Origin: Isoetes taiwanensis
Taxonomy: Eukaryota; Streptophyta; Lycopodiopsida; Isoetales; Isoetaceae
Length of the DNA: 64,000 nt
Direction of reading: 5' to 3'
Assembly: GCA_021234155.1 (NCBI GenBank)
Contig: JAJEKV010000107.1
Span: forward strand, 1,228,866-1,292,865
The translations under genes were made by a program, and so were the position numbers. A model generated the notes under the pieces. The model searched no databases. It worked only from the letters and a program-made list of their open reading frames with translations, and had not been told where the DNA came from. Below are positions 48,000-59,938 of the stretch, piece by piece. Every line of letters starts with the position of its first letter. The first letter of the stretch is position 1.

Positions 48000-50600
48000 A
48001 TTCCAATGGATGCCATGCGCAGGTAAGCAAAATGCAAATCCAATTTTGATGGCTTATAATGCCCCGTTAATTTGTTTTTCTTGATTTCTTTCAGCCCGTA
48101 TGAACGTGCCCCTAAGACCCGACCCGGCCGATTGCCTAACCGAGGAGGACTTCCATGCCTACGCTGGTCTATCAAACGAGGGTGTGCATCCCTCTCAATT
48201 TCGAACGGATGTGATATCTCGCAGCTGTAATATAATGAGGTTTGGGATACCAATGGTGTCATTCAACAAGACATCCATCGACAAAATAAGGCCAGAGCAA
48301 TCAAGAAGCTCTAATTGAGCCGTTGAGCAAGATATACCCGTAAGGATTGAAGAACGTAGAAGTAAGGAAGACGGTTTCCTTTTATTTGCATTCAACAACC
48401 GCAAGAGGGCCAAGCAGATCCGTAAAATTTCAAGGTCAATTGGGCGCCAGCGGCGCAGAAAAAGCAGAGCCTATTCGAGCAAGGTCAAGAGTGAACCCAA
48501 AGACCGCTGGCCCCCTGTGGAACACAAAGCAGAGCCCAAAAAATCACAAAGCGATGCTGCATAACTCGAAAGCATTGCGAAAGCAAATTTCGCCAGAAAG
48601 TAATCGGCCAGAAAATTAGAAGGGGGAGGTTGTCATTCAGAGTACTTCAATGTGTCCAAAGAAAGATTCTCACTTTATGGGGAAAATATTTCCGTCCGAA
48701 AGCATGATCCAAGATATGCGAGAAGCCCTAAAATTGCAGCGAGAATGACCTAGTGTCAAAGAAGGAACAGCCGCATAAACCGAGGCAAAGGGAAGCTTCT
48801 TCTACCGCAGAGGGGAAGTTGAAGACCATAAAGGATAATATTGCACGCCTTCAAGCAACGCCAGATCCTAATGTAGGTGTCTCACGAGATTCATACTTTG
48901 GAGAGGGAGAAAGATATGGCGTAATATATGTTGAAGTCCCTACTTGAAATGGGGTGGGCCAATAGATCAAACTGTGGTAGAAAAGGTGGTCGCACTAATC
49001 GGCCGAGATTGCCAACAACGAATCCCTCCTTGCAAAAGCCCAAAGAAGACTTAAAGAATGTCACCAGGTGAGGGAGATGACCAAGAGAAATGATCACCGG
49101 GTCAAAGATCACCCAATACCATTCCTCGATTGCCAATTGGAGATGAGGAGATGCTCCACCGTGGTCTTGCATTCCGGGATGATTACACCCTCGACTGCGG
49201 ATGAAATGTGGACATCATTATCAATGTTAAAATGCACCCGTTTGCTCATGGAAAAAGGATGTCGCCTCGAGTGCACGTAGACCATTCCAACGCTTAGTGC
49301 AGGGAAATAGGTAAGCTTAATACAAGAAAGCAGAAGTGTTGCATGCCGAAACAGCTCACAAAACCGAGAAGAAGATAATTGATGTTGATGAGCATGTAGA
49401 CACAACTCCCGGTAGCAGCCAGAAAAGGAAAACAAAGAAATCACACCAAAAGTAAAAGGACCCCGTGATCAGCTAAGCACAAGTCCACAAAGGGTTCACA
49501 CTCCACGTACCAAGACATGGGAAAAAGGTACATGCCCTGTTTTCAGCTCGATTTTGAATTGACAAAGATCGAAGGTCTTCAGACATTGGACAACAAACTA
49601 CCAAAGACTCTTGACACCTGCAAAGACTTTGGCAAAAGACAAAGGCGGGGAGACACTAAAGCATCTTTGAATCCAAGGGAGATTCAAGTAGTAGTGATGG
49701 TGCCAACAATTATAGTATAGTTCCAAATTAAATTTTGCCTCTACAAAGGCCTCCTCTAACACCTTATTCTTTGCAGGAAGGAAAACGATGGCCGAAGATG
49801 TCGAATCGATTCGCATCGTTAAGCGGTGTGAACAAAGTTGACACACGGTCCAAGGGCCGAAGGTTGTGGAAGAAGAAAGTGAGGTGAGTCGAAAAATGAC
49901 CTTGATGAGGACGTCCCCATAGAAGTAGCATTTGGAAAGAAAAACATGGCTAATGTAAGTTTGCCTTATGTATTTCGTGCAAGCAAACCTTGATTTTGCA
50001 AGACAACCCTAAACCATCGCCCAAAAGGTTTTGTTCAAACAATTAATATATTTGATCCCCTGTTTTATTCCACCTTTAATGTGCAAATTTTGGTTTGGAT
50101 TATTCAACTTAGGATTAACAGAAAACTTGTCTATACTTGCAAAAAGAAGGCAGCCAATGGTTATACTTAGTGAATCGATGAAGAAGACAATACGATATAA
50201 AGAAGTGCCAAGACAAACTCTAACATACAAAAGGTGCCCGTTATCCCAAGTTATATTTCAGAATGTGTTTCAAATTTCAGTTGTTAATTGCAGCTCATCC
50301 TTGCATGCGAGAAACAAGACAGTCGGAATGAAGAAACCGGGGACAAAGGCAAAGCAAGGGTTACCGATAGCCTGAAACACCCATACATTGGGGTGGAGAT
50401 ACCAATAAGGATGAATCGACTATGGCTATCGCCACTCTCCATCATCCGTAGCAAAGATAAAGCGAGTCCAAAGAAGTTGCAAAGATCGGCCCAAAGACCT
50501 CCGATAGCACTTCCCGCCAGAGTCCAAAGACACATTGCAAAGATCGCATTAAAGCACGATGCAAAGACACATCGACAAGGGGTTGCAAACGCCCAGGATG
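48000..50600 (+). other. Frame-broken coding-like remnants, unidentified
   Basis: Short plus-strand frames follow each other (48,100; 48,347; 48,753; 49,068; 49,517; 50,288). They include RPDPADCLTEEDFHAYAGLS and a basic run near 48,385 (FNNRKRAKQIRK). They may form the N-terminal part of the FCP1-like gene just downstream, as they keep the same strand and possible nuclear basic runs, but no domain is recognised and the link is inference. Confidence 0.25.
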
Positions 50601-51340
50601 GACACCCGCATCGAAGTTGATGGTGCTGGACGTAAATGGTGTAATCGCACGCATAACAAATCGAGGAGAATGAACGGAAAATCTTGCCTCCACCACAAAC
50701 CAAGCATGTTGTAAAAAAACCGCAAATAAGTACCTCATTTTGCGCACCGGTATCATGAGTTTGTGGAGGGGCAATCGCAGAGGTTTGATATTGTTATTTG
50801 GAGTGCTTCTCTACTCTCGGAATACAAGGGATATGGTGGATGCATTGTTCCCCGATTTGCGCACTGATTCTTGAAGGTTTATGGTCAAGAGCATTGCTAT
50901 GCATGCAAGCATCCAAACGTACCCTTAAAAGCAGATTTTTTCAAGGAGTTGAAGGTTGTACTTGAGGATTTTCCTCAAAAATCATGGTATGATTTTCTTG
51001 GTTGATGACAGCCTTACACAAAGGGTTTCTAAACCCCCGCACACACAACCCTTCCCATTATGCCTTTCAAGGGGCAAGAAGAGGACAACTTCTGCGTAAG
51101 TTTGTGTGTCCAACTTTGAGTACTTGTCTTCCCATCTTTGTCAGAAACGATCTCACAGGTTGACATCAACGATGCATGGTTGGAAGAGGAGACAGTTGTA
51201 AGCTTTGGATTACTGCCTCAACAACTATCTTGTCTCGGCCTACTATATCCCTCAATGCTCCATTAGAAGTAAAAAGGCAAACTTTGGGCACCCTTCCTGG
51301 CGACCAAAGCATGACTCAAGACTTCGATGACTCATGAAGT
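50600..51340 (+). pseudogene. FCP1/NIF-type HAD phosphatase remnant
   Basis: Near 50,609 one frame reads ASKLMVLDVNGVIARI, in which LDVNG matches the catalytic DxDxT/LDLNG motif of FCP1-homology phosphatases. Then comes RFDIVIWSASLL (about 50,779), NTRDMVDALFPDLRT (50,826), CYACKHPNVPLKADFF (50,899), and LVDDSPY-like sequence with a one-base break (51,000), i.e. the second acidic motif. An intron with a good donor (TGC|GTAAGT at 51,095) and acceptor (TTGTCAG at 51,146) follows. Members dephosphorylate proteins such as RNA polymerase II CTD. Several frameshifts; either dead or affected by sequence error. Confidence 0.55.
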
Positions 51341-52600
51341 AACCATTGTACAAGACTTTTTTTGTAATATATATGTATGATTACTTTGTCTTATCTTGAA
51401 GTTGAGTGATATTGGTGATGTTCTAATCTTGAGTGTACAATTTTACGTAATATATATCAAGCTTACTCTCCATACTACAAGCATTGTTTCCAATACTAAG
51501 ATACTCCAATAATTCAAACCAATACTACAAACATTGTCTTAGGGGGCATTGTCTCCAATACAATGATCAAAATTTGAGACAAGTACACAAGTAACTACTG
51601 ATTTGTTACAATGATAAAACAACTAGGCCAAGCATATTCAACCTTCATATGGCAGACTGTCCAAGGATCATCCGGTGAGTAGCCCTTGCTCAAGGGAAAA
51701 AATCATTTGGTGCCGGAATCTGATTCATCTCAAACTTGATAGCCGATACGTGATGACTGCTTCGAAAGTCGCCTTTGTCTTCAAGTAGCTCCCAACTACC
51801 ATCCGGGTCAAAGATAGTACAAAACCAGCCAACACATGTTCATCCACATTGAAGGTCGGATTCCCCTATCCTTGACAATTACCTGTCAAGGATATGCCCT
51901 GCTTAACACATTTGACCACATAGAAATCTGCATTCTCCCCGATTTCCCTGCCGGCTACAATGTACAGACAAAGTTATCACCTTCCTCACGTTTCCTGATA
52001 GCCATTCTCCATCACCTTCAAAAATGCCTCATCGATTTAAGGTCAAAGTACCTTCACCAAGAACTTATCCGCTTTAGTGTAACATATTTCCAATTCTTCA
52101 ATCGCGGCTTGTTCACACAAGATGACCGGTTCCTTTCAAAACGCTTACCACGAAACAACTTAAACCTCTATGAGCCACCCTTGTGCTTGATTTGGCCAGT
52201 ATGTCCCGGATGTTTGTATTTGCTTGGTCCCTTCCACCGCACAGATCCAAATGGGTCTGTCCTATCAACATCATCCTTTCCCATTACCTGTATACGCAAG
52301 GAAACAACAGTATTGCATCTCACGAGCAAAGATAATACAAAGACTACTCATCACAAGATGCTATTCACGTTCAAAGACTTAAAAGCGGATGAAAGCACTA
52401 TTCAAACATTCACAGAGCTTCTGGACTACTCAACGTATCACATGAAAGCATAATACCTTTTGATGTCCCCGTTGTTGGTACCTTCATTCCAAATAGTTGC
52501 GAATTCACATGCATCAGAAGAAGACCCTAAATCTCACCCCATCATACTTGAGTCAGCTCTCTAGTGAATGCCCCCTTAAGGATCCGCCCTTGCCCATCGT
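51341..52600. other. Spacer, unidentified open frames
   Basis: The plus-strand frame 51,836-52,453 (205 codons) has no recognisable domain, and the complementary strand reads equally plausibly (RWKGPSKYKHPGHTGQIKH). I cannot say which, if either, was coding. AT-rich sequence fills 51,350-51,650. Confidence 0.35.
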
Positions 52601-55075
52601 GCTCTCCTTACCATGGGCTGTCCCCGAAGAAATTCCATACTATTTCCTTCCCTAGCTCATGGTGATATCTTGGTAGGAAATAGAATGGTCGGCAGATTTG
52701 AATTGGCTAGAACAACCATCATTTTCAAACTATATGCCCTGGAGAAATCTACACCATTTGATACAAGCCATGAATTGTGCTTTCTAAAACAAGGTTCTTT
52801 GCACAAAAGAGTGTCATGAAGCTTGTCATCACTCAAGTAAAAATGGGTTTCCTTCAATAGCTTTTGATCCCGTAATTGATGTCCATCCTATATGTGATGT
52901 GGACGAATTGTTATTCCGGTCATTGTGCCAATGCCGGCTTTGAACCTCCCTTTGTATTTTATGCCGTAATTCTGCAAAATCAATTACGTAAACAATGGTG
53001 TCATCTTGGATATTGTCCGTGCAACTCCCCGAATTGCATGGCACGCCATCTAGCCCCTGTAATTGTGTGGCACCTAATATCTTCAATGTGGAACACGGAT
53101 ATATGAAATGAAATCCTTCAATGGCGTTCTCTTGTAAGACAATGGAGGACCGGCTTTGGTCCTTTCTTTTTTTCTCCCTTGCCATTTGAGGTCTCATCTT
53201 GTCCAGCTGCGGCTTTATTATGTGTCCCACCAGCTTGTTTGGATTTCTTACTTTTGTTTCCCTTCTTCTCAACTTGTCTTTGCAGAAATTCGTGTCGTGG
53301 TCCCACCAAATACCTTGGATTTCTTACTTTTGTTTCCCTTCTTGGTGGCATTGGTCTTTTCTTTCTGCGCCACTGCACCTCCTTGGTAACGCAGATGCGC
53401 AACTCCACCAGCCTCTTTCGTCTCCACCGGAATGCAGAACAAGGTGCGTAAGCATAAAACGTAAGATTAGCGCAAGTTGAAAGCACACAAAAGCAGTGTT
53501 CGCCGGATGACGGACATATCGCGATGTTGCGGCATGCAATGAAGAGAGTATTACCTTTTCAAACGTCTTCCATTCAAGCAAGAACTCATGATTCTCTCTG
53601 GACATATAGGAAGAGTTTTTATGCCACACTTCGACATATGCGCATCATCGCTCATGTTTATGCCATTCTTCACCCCTCGCTCTTGTTGCAAACCACGCCC
53701 TCCAAAGCTCACTGGTTGAGTCATACATATATTGGTCGGCCCGACCACGTCTCCACCAGTCCACAGACCTCCGCAGTGCACTTGCACTCATCACCATGAA
53801 ATCCAGTTTTCGACCTTAATGCATTGGGGGCTACCCCGGCATACTCCAACTTCATATGGTATATGCAACAACGGGTTTCCCTTTCGATACTTTCTTTACA
53901 TAAATAGGCTTCAACTTCCGAAAGCCTTTAAGCAAACAGGTGTTCGGGATGTGCCTTTTTTTGTATTGTTGAAATAGCTCCAAATGAATGGTGGCCGTTG
54001 GTTAGAAATATTTATGCAACAATAGCAAAGAAAAAATTTGTATGGAAACTTATACCGTGCTGACCTCCATAAGGTGCAAGGGATAAGAAATTCGAAGCCC
54101 CACTCTCCAACGTTGTTCACAACATCTTTCTTGCAAGGAGAGACTACGCTATTTTGTTTCGCACTGCGCTATGCTTTGCTTGCAAGCGGCGGGGGTGAGA
54201 GAATCACACCTCAACCTCCTTTGGAAGCTAGACCACGGACCATTTCCAAGGATCTTCCCGATTTTTTCTTAATGCAAAGAAGTTGCAATTGTTGACCTCA
54301 TGCAACCTATCATAAGAAATATTGCACATTAATCAATGAACATATCTCATCCAAAGATCACTTTCGCCAGATACAAGCACTTAAAAGCACTTAAAAGCAC
54401 GAAGAAGCATTGGCATGAAAGCAAGAATTAGATGCACCTAATGTACAGCCACCATAGTGGAATTGCATCTCCGATTTTTGTGGAAGAAGCCATCACCCGA
54501 TGTCGAGGTTCGGCTCTCCAAACATCATGGTTCCTTTGCCTCTTTGTGGCTGCCATTGTCTGCATTTCAAGTTGTTGAGCAGCACCCTCGCTGCCTTGCA
54601 CTCCTTTGGATTTGGCAAAATTCCGTGTTCGAGATTCCCATTTCGCGGGTGATGAACCACCCTCTTCATCACATCGGCCTTGAGTTGGTGAATGTTTTTG
54701 GTGAGCTTATTGAAGTAATCAACTACTTGCTTGGCTATTTCTTGCTCAAGCGTCTCATGCTCGATCCTCCCCGATTCACCGCTTTTCTCATCTTATTCCG
54801 TATCCGTATTCTCTCTTTCTTCAAATCCACTTCTTGTAAATTGCGAGGAACCGATCTTCACGATATTTCCCTTTGTTGCATTGACATCCAACAAATCTGG
54901 AACATCGTATTGGGATTCATCGTGCCGAAAATCCAATGCTAAACGTGTGATTGCCTCCTTCCAGCCGGTGATCGTGGAGCCATGAAATTTCGGGAGAGGG
55001 AGGATAATAAGAATTGGAGGGAGAAATTTCAAGGGCCATGACGGCAATCCAATTTGCAACGCATTCACCACACCA
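52600..55075 (-). other. Unidentified minus-strand coding remnants
   Basis: Minus-strand frames follow each other: 54,793-55,071 (FHGSTITGWKEAITRLALDF), then a helical stretch near 54,650-54,740 (QEIAKQVVDYFNKLTKNI), a lysine-rich block at 53,150-53,400, and 52,829-53,272 (IQDDTIVYVIDFAELRHKIQ). The lysine-rich block is duplicated: RRETKVRNP occurs twice about 77 bp apart. I recognise no family. It is broken in many places and lies between two LINE remnants. Confidence 0.25.
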
Positions 55076-55199
55076 CACTTGCCCGAAAATCCAGCCGTAA
55101 GCCCACAATCATTTTCCTAACGGCTGGTTAGTGAGGTGGACGGCGAAGTACATGAAGGGCGAAAAGAAATGATCGGGTAAAGCATTTCATCGCCACACC

Positions 55200-56585
55200 G
55201 TGATTAAGCAAAAGCGAGGGTGCCGGTATGGCGGAACTAAAACCTCGCTATAAGCATGCGGACGCGATGCTTTTTGCTACCCACCATACTTTCACCCCCG
55301 ATATGCGCCACAACCCGCCAAGACTAAGGTGGTTTTCATATCATCTTCACGTCGGTACCGAGGGTCTCCTCCTTCGCCATCGAGGCCAAAATGTGGAAGT
55401 TGCATCCACATACAAATATTTGGGAGGGAGTTTCCTTCTACTATGCACCGGGACACATCCATACCGGCCACAGTTGACAGCCTAGAAGGCACTATATGCA
55501 ATGCAAAACAATAGTCATAGACCTGGAGTTGTATGATTGGGCCCATCGGTCCACACTGTTCAAGGTCTTAGTGAAGCCCGCCCTTTATACCGGGTGGAAG
55601 TATAGGGCCCAGAGTATCACTTTGCTACTTGAATGACTTGGAGCAGGTCCAAAGCCTTCTTAGTACCGACCACTAGGGGTGAAGTCCACAGTCCCATATC
55701 AAATTCTCTACCGCAGAGATGTGATTCTTGCCTCTTCAGAGGCGACCCTTGATCGCCACATTGTCTATTTTTTCGTAAGGTGGTCAATATGGACGATGCT
55801 CGCCTCCTAAACTAGCTTATATCATGGCAATGGAGCCGCGAACGCCTTCAAGGCCCCTTTGGAGGGAAAAAGAGAGCTTAATGGTTGGCTAGATGGAATG
55901 TGCGGGAGCACGTGCATACATGTGCAAACAGGGCAGACGCCATAGCTTGAGGCAATATCTTGACACTTGCTTCCTCGAAAGCTTTGAATGCCAATGCCCT
56001 TGAACAGGTCAAGACAAAGACACTACCGCACATAAATCCCACATTGAACGAGGCCGCCAAATGCTACTGCGTACTCCACTTGCCCATGAAAAGGCGCAGA
56101 CGCATTGCCTCCATTCCGCGAAAGGCACATCATCTTCCGAATTGAGATGGGCGATGGATTGGTGAGCCACGCCAGACGAGCTCGCCAATGCCGCCAAATG
56201 GGAGTCATTGAGGATGAATATCATACCCTTCAAAGTTGCCCAAAGATATGATCAAATTGAAGCACGATATGTTTGAGTTGGTCGCCCGCCACCAAGCTTA
56301 TGACATTGAGCACAAAGATCCGTGACGGTGCTTTCTGGATCATATCTTCGGAGGTTATGGACATGCGAGATCAGCTATGTCCTCGCACACACTTGACATG
56401 TATATATACATTGATGTATACTTATGCGCTTTGATGATTCTTACTGCCACGGCTTTTCCTCGAAACCCTTCAAGGGGTTTTTTAACCCTGACAAGAATAA
56501 GTTTGTCAAGGCCCCTTATATCCCATAGGCCGACATTGGCCTCGGTGGACGATAAAAAATCATTCTCATTCTCATTCTCATTCTA
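55200..56585 (+). mobile_element. LINE reverse transcriptase remnant (2) with 3' tail
   Basis: Reads AMLFATHHTFTPDM (55,266), LLLRHRGQNVEVASTYKYLG (55,367; the thumb block ending YKYLGV), then in other frames KALYAMQNNSH, VEVWGPEYHF and TTRGEVHSPIS. The catalytic core is missing or left of 55.2 kb. The 3' untranslated part has a hairpin AAACCCTTCAAGGGGTTT at about 56,463 and ends in GATAAAAAATCATTCTCATT with repeated CATTCT. The same tail is at the left edge of the window. Confidence 0.6.
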
Positions 56586-56608
56586 AGTGACTCCTCTTAG
56601 GAAAGAGC

Positions 56609-57304
56609 ATGTCGATTTGTCAAGTCATGTGTCTTTATCGTGGTATGCCTATTTCTACTCCTATTATTTCACAATCCCAAGCTACTACTAATGCTTGGAG
56701 GTCTTTCGATTCTGTTTCTAAACTTGCAAACCGTAGATTTAGCAATCGGATTTGCAAAGATGTGATCGATGAATTGAGAAAGGCTCGAGTGTTAGCCGCT
56801 TTACGTGTCCGAGGGGAATAATGAGGAACCGTGGCAATTACGGATGTTCTAAAAATCTCGCCATAGATAACTTCAACAACATAGTTCAAGCTTCCGGTAT
56901 TCCAAAGAGTCGAGGTGGATCATGTCTTGCTAATGTTAGATGTGCAAAAATTTGTCATCATGTTCTATTCTTGGCTACTTTACTAGGGCTATTTGGTTGG
57001 TTCGCTCATTTGCTACATCGTGTTCAACTTCGCGCTTTCAACAATTAAGTTACTATCTCGTAACTTTATTCGATTATGTTTGAGAATAATGATGCAAAGG
57101 ATACAATGTTGTCTAGGGAAATTGATCAATTTGGCGACATCTATCTTCTATATGAGTATTATTCTCCGTGTTTCACTCCCCAATGTTTATCCTCTCAAGA
57201 TGCCATGTTGGCTCTTTTACCTAACCTTCCTCTAGATTTTGATCGCACATCGCTTTTGGTATCAATTGCTAGCGCACTAATGTGCATATTTCTCACTCTA
57301 TTAT
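56609..57304 (+). other. Three small consecutive plus-strand frames, unidentified
   Basis: Frames of 70 (56,609-56,821), 75 (56,821-57,048) and 76 codons (57,076-57,306). The first is basic at its C-terminus, the second has a hydrophobic segment (HHVLFLATLLGLFGWFAHLL), the third ends in a hydrophobic tail. The first two overlap as TAATG. No known family. They could be short chance frames downstream of the LINE tail or pieces of one gene broken by indels. Confidence 0.25.
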
Positions 57305-57359
57305 GAAATGTCCTAGACTTTGTGTCTCTATGCCAATAGATGCTTCATTGCCAAAGTGC

Positions 57360-58200
57360 ATTGTGGTGAAAAGTAGCCCTTGGTACAAGACATCAGACAT
57401 CAACTTGTTGAATGGCCTGGAATTGGATCGTTTATTTCCTGACGAAGAGGCATTTGTTTTTTTTTTTTTGACGTGGTCCTTATGCTCAACAACAAGTGTG
57501 AGCTGCTTCTGCTCCTCTTTAGTCTCCAATTTAGTCTACAATTAGTGCTTCTCAGGTCTTACCTTCAAAGGTCCAAGATATACTCGTCATCACCCTTCTT
57601 GCTTGTCACAGGCTCTTCTTTTATTGTCGACTGCTACTTGTTCGGTGAATTAACCTGTTCTTCTTCAGCTTTGTCTTCTGGATTAACAATTGGAGCAACT
57701 TCTTTTAGCTCTACAAAAACAACCTCTTCGTCAACAGAGCTCGTGAGAGGTGGCTGAATCTCTGATGATGAACAAGATTGCAAATTAAACGGGAGTGTTG
57801 CAAAACTCTCGTTTCAAAGATTCCCTTTAAAAAAAACACCATACTCTTAAAATTGGCATTTTTTATATAAACTTGAGAATTTTAAAAGGTTCAAATTTTA
57901 TTCCCCCTCATTTTGGCCCCTTATTAAGTGACAAGTTTATTTTTTGCAAAGGAACACCCTTGAAAATGATAAAATGTAGACATGGATACATAATTTCTCA
58001 AAGTGAGATATCAAAAACATCAAAATGGAGACAAAAAAATAATAATTATTTCTTTAAATTTTTTCAGTACATCAATTTGGCACCCTCAAAATTTGGTGCA
58101 TATTGAACAATACACTCGTCAGCCATTGCAACTGGATATCTGTCCCAAGTCTCCACGTTTAATTATTCCATCAAACATGTTTGACGTTCTAGTGACTGAA
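57360..58200 (-). pseudogene. Remnant related to the ParB-like/methyltransferase gene
   Basis: At about 58,095-58,195 the minus strand reads RQTCLME, a stop, LNVETWDRYPVAMADECIVQ and YAPNFEG. The gene at 61.7-64 kb has CQTCLMEQLNVQTWERC, ELYPIATSDERIVQ, YAPNFEG at 62,938-63,079, so this is a diverged copy of that exon. Further 3', about 57,530-57,760, is an acidic stretch (VNPEDKAEEEQVNSPNK) of unknown relation. No methyltransferase motif was found here. Confidence 0.45.
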
Positions 58201-58244
58201 TAAAAAACAAGAAAATAATCAAGTAAATAAATGAATACTAGCAC

Positions 58245-58249
<5 letters not shown>

Positions 58250-58275
<26 letters not shown>

Positions 58276-58460
58276 GTGTATTCTGGAATACACTTTGCTT
58301 TTTTAAAAAACAAACGTATTTCGTATCATACTATGGATTTTCGAGAAAGCAAAAGTGTATTCGAATACACCTTTGCTTTCCCCGAGAAAGCAAATGTGTG
58401 ATACAGAATACACCTTTGCTCTCCCGAGAAATCGAATGTGTATTCCAGAATCAAACGTGT
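58250..58460. repeat. Cluster of four related palindromes beside a poly(A) run
   Basis: After 26 A (58,250-58,275) come four imperfect palindromes about 40-60 bp apart with core GTGTATTC-GAATACAC. The second (about 58,351-58,386) is GAAAGCAAAAGTGTATTC plus its complement with one mismatch. CCGAGAAAGCAAA links successive copies. Related palindromes occur at 61.0-63.6 kb. Confidence 0.7.
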
Positions 58461-58474
58461 ATCATGTTAATACC

Positions 58475-58640
58475 TTTAGATACGCTCAATTAAAAATGAA
58501 AAGAACCAAAATGAAAATAACTTGAAATGAGCATGCCTCCACCAATCAGATTACACTTGAGCTTTTAGATACGCTCAATTAAAAATGAAAAGAACCAAAA
58601 TGAAAATAACTTGAAATGAGCATGCCTCCACCAATCGACA
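58475..58640. repeat. Tandem duplication of 89-bp unit
   Basis: Two copies start at 58,475 and 58,564 with TTTAGATACGCTCAATTAAA and end CATGCCTCCACCAATC. Over about 75 bp they look identical, so the duplication is recent or under gene conversion. Confidence 0.85.
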
Positions 58641-59059
58641 CACTTGAGTGCGATGATATTTAATCTAGAAATTCCAAATCATGTTCTAAACATTGCGTGC
58701 TTAAAGTTACCCACGGAGATGCCATCCAAAGTATGTTAGTTTATGATATGGGGTAGATATGGTTCCTCTTGTTGATTAGCGGTGAGAAAAGGATGTGCAT
58801 ATGTGCATATGAATAACTAATAGTGCAAGCTTATTACCGATTATAATCCAATGAGCTTCTAATGGAAACTCAAAATGACGTTTTCGCGAAATTCAAATCC
58901 TAAGGCGACTTGAATAAAAATAAAACTTTGTAAAAGCTTCATGGGAGGGTTAAGCTTGGACAAGTGAAATTATGGTGATGCAAAGAGAACAATTTAGCCA
59001 TGTCTCTTGTTCAAGGAATACAAGTAGAACAATTTAGCCATGCCTCTTGTTCGAAGGAA

Positions 59060-59880
59060 TACAATGTCTCATCGACACTTTCGCCTTATTTTCTCCAATG
59101 CGCTTTGAGAGTCAAAGCGGGGCGAATAAGCAACTCTAGAGCAAGAATCTCATGGGCAACCTACTGATTCACCAAATGTGCCAGAAATTTAGATGTTGCA
59201 AGTAAAACCATCTTGTCGTAAGCCCTTTCTAGCTGCAAAACTATCCTCTTCAACAAAAGTTCTCCAATGTAACCACCAATCCTAGAGCAGCAAAAATGTT
59301 AGTAAATGCAGGAGATGCCATTTGAGACTTCATACAAAATTTGACAAACAATCCTCTGCCTCGAATTAAATTTTCCGCAAACAACTCAGGGATGATATTT
59401 TTAATGTTAGTGGCATTCACCTTATTGACAAGTCCGTTAATACTTTTCTTTAAAGCATCCCATTTCAAGCGCTGATACTCGAGGCTGCGTTTATCCTTCA
59501 CATCCTGCATCATTCTGGCGAGCTTAAAAGGGGGAACATATACACGACTATCCTTTGCACTGGTGGGCTTGGCTGACAGAGCATCTTCTGTCTGCATCAC
59601 TTTTACAACACCCATTCTCATGAAAAATCTGATCTGCGGCTTTCTGAACAGACATAACTCCAGCTTATTATATGCCAATAGAAAGGATAAAACTCTAACC
59701 TTTTTCCTTTGTCTATTTCTAGAAAGGCCTTTTGCCTTTTAAGACATCTAAACGCTGGATCTTTAAATCCCCATTCCTGCCTCTCATTCCTGCTGTTCTC
59801 ATGCCTCTCTTCATCTTTTCTCTGGTCGAACATAGAAAAGACATGATTGCCAAAGTCCTTCTCATTGTTTTTGAGATCCA
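59060..59880 (-). pseudogene. CWC22-like splicing factor fragment
   Basis: The frame 59,250-59,678 contains VYVPPFKLARMMQDV, YQRLKWDALKKSINGLVNKV and IIPELFAENLIRGRGLF, the start of the MIF4G domain of CWC22, which binds eIF4A3 in the spliceosome. In another frame downstream it continues [17 protein letters not shown] (about 59,205-59,258) and VAHEILALELL, with an in-frame TAG where a glutamine is expected near 59,150. Upstream, 59,680-59,880, is a charged frame (FDQRKDEERHENSRNE) that may be the N-terminal part. Frameshift, stop and missing C-terminus point to a gene fragment rather than a working gene. Confidence 0.6.
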
Positions 59881-59938
59881 TTATGTGTAAAGAATGTTTA
59901 TCAATCCTCTGAGGTTGAATTCATCGTCGTCTTCAAGA

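Noticed and set aside
51836-52453. 205-codon plus-strand gene
   Set aside because: No domain, no splice pattern, and the opposite strand reads just as plausibly; kept only as unidentified.
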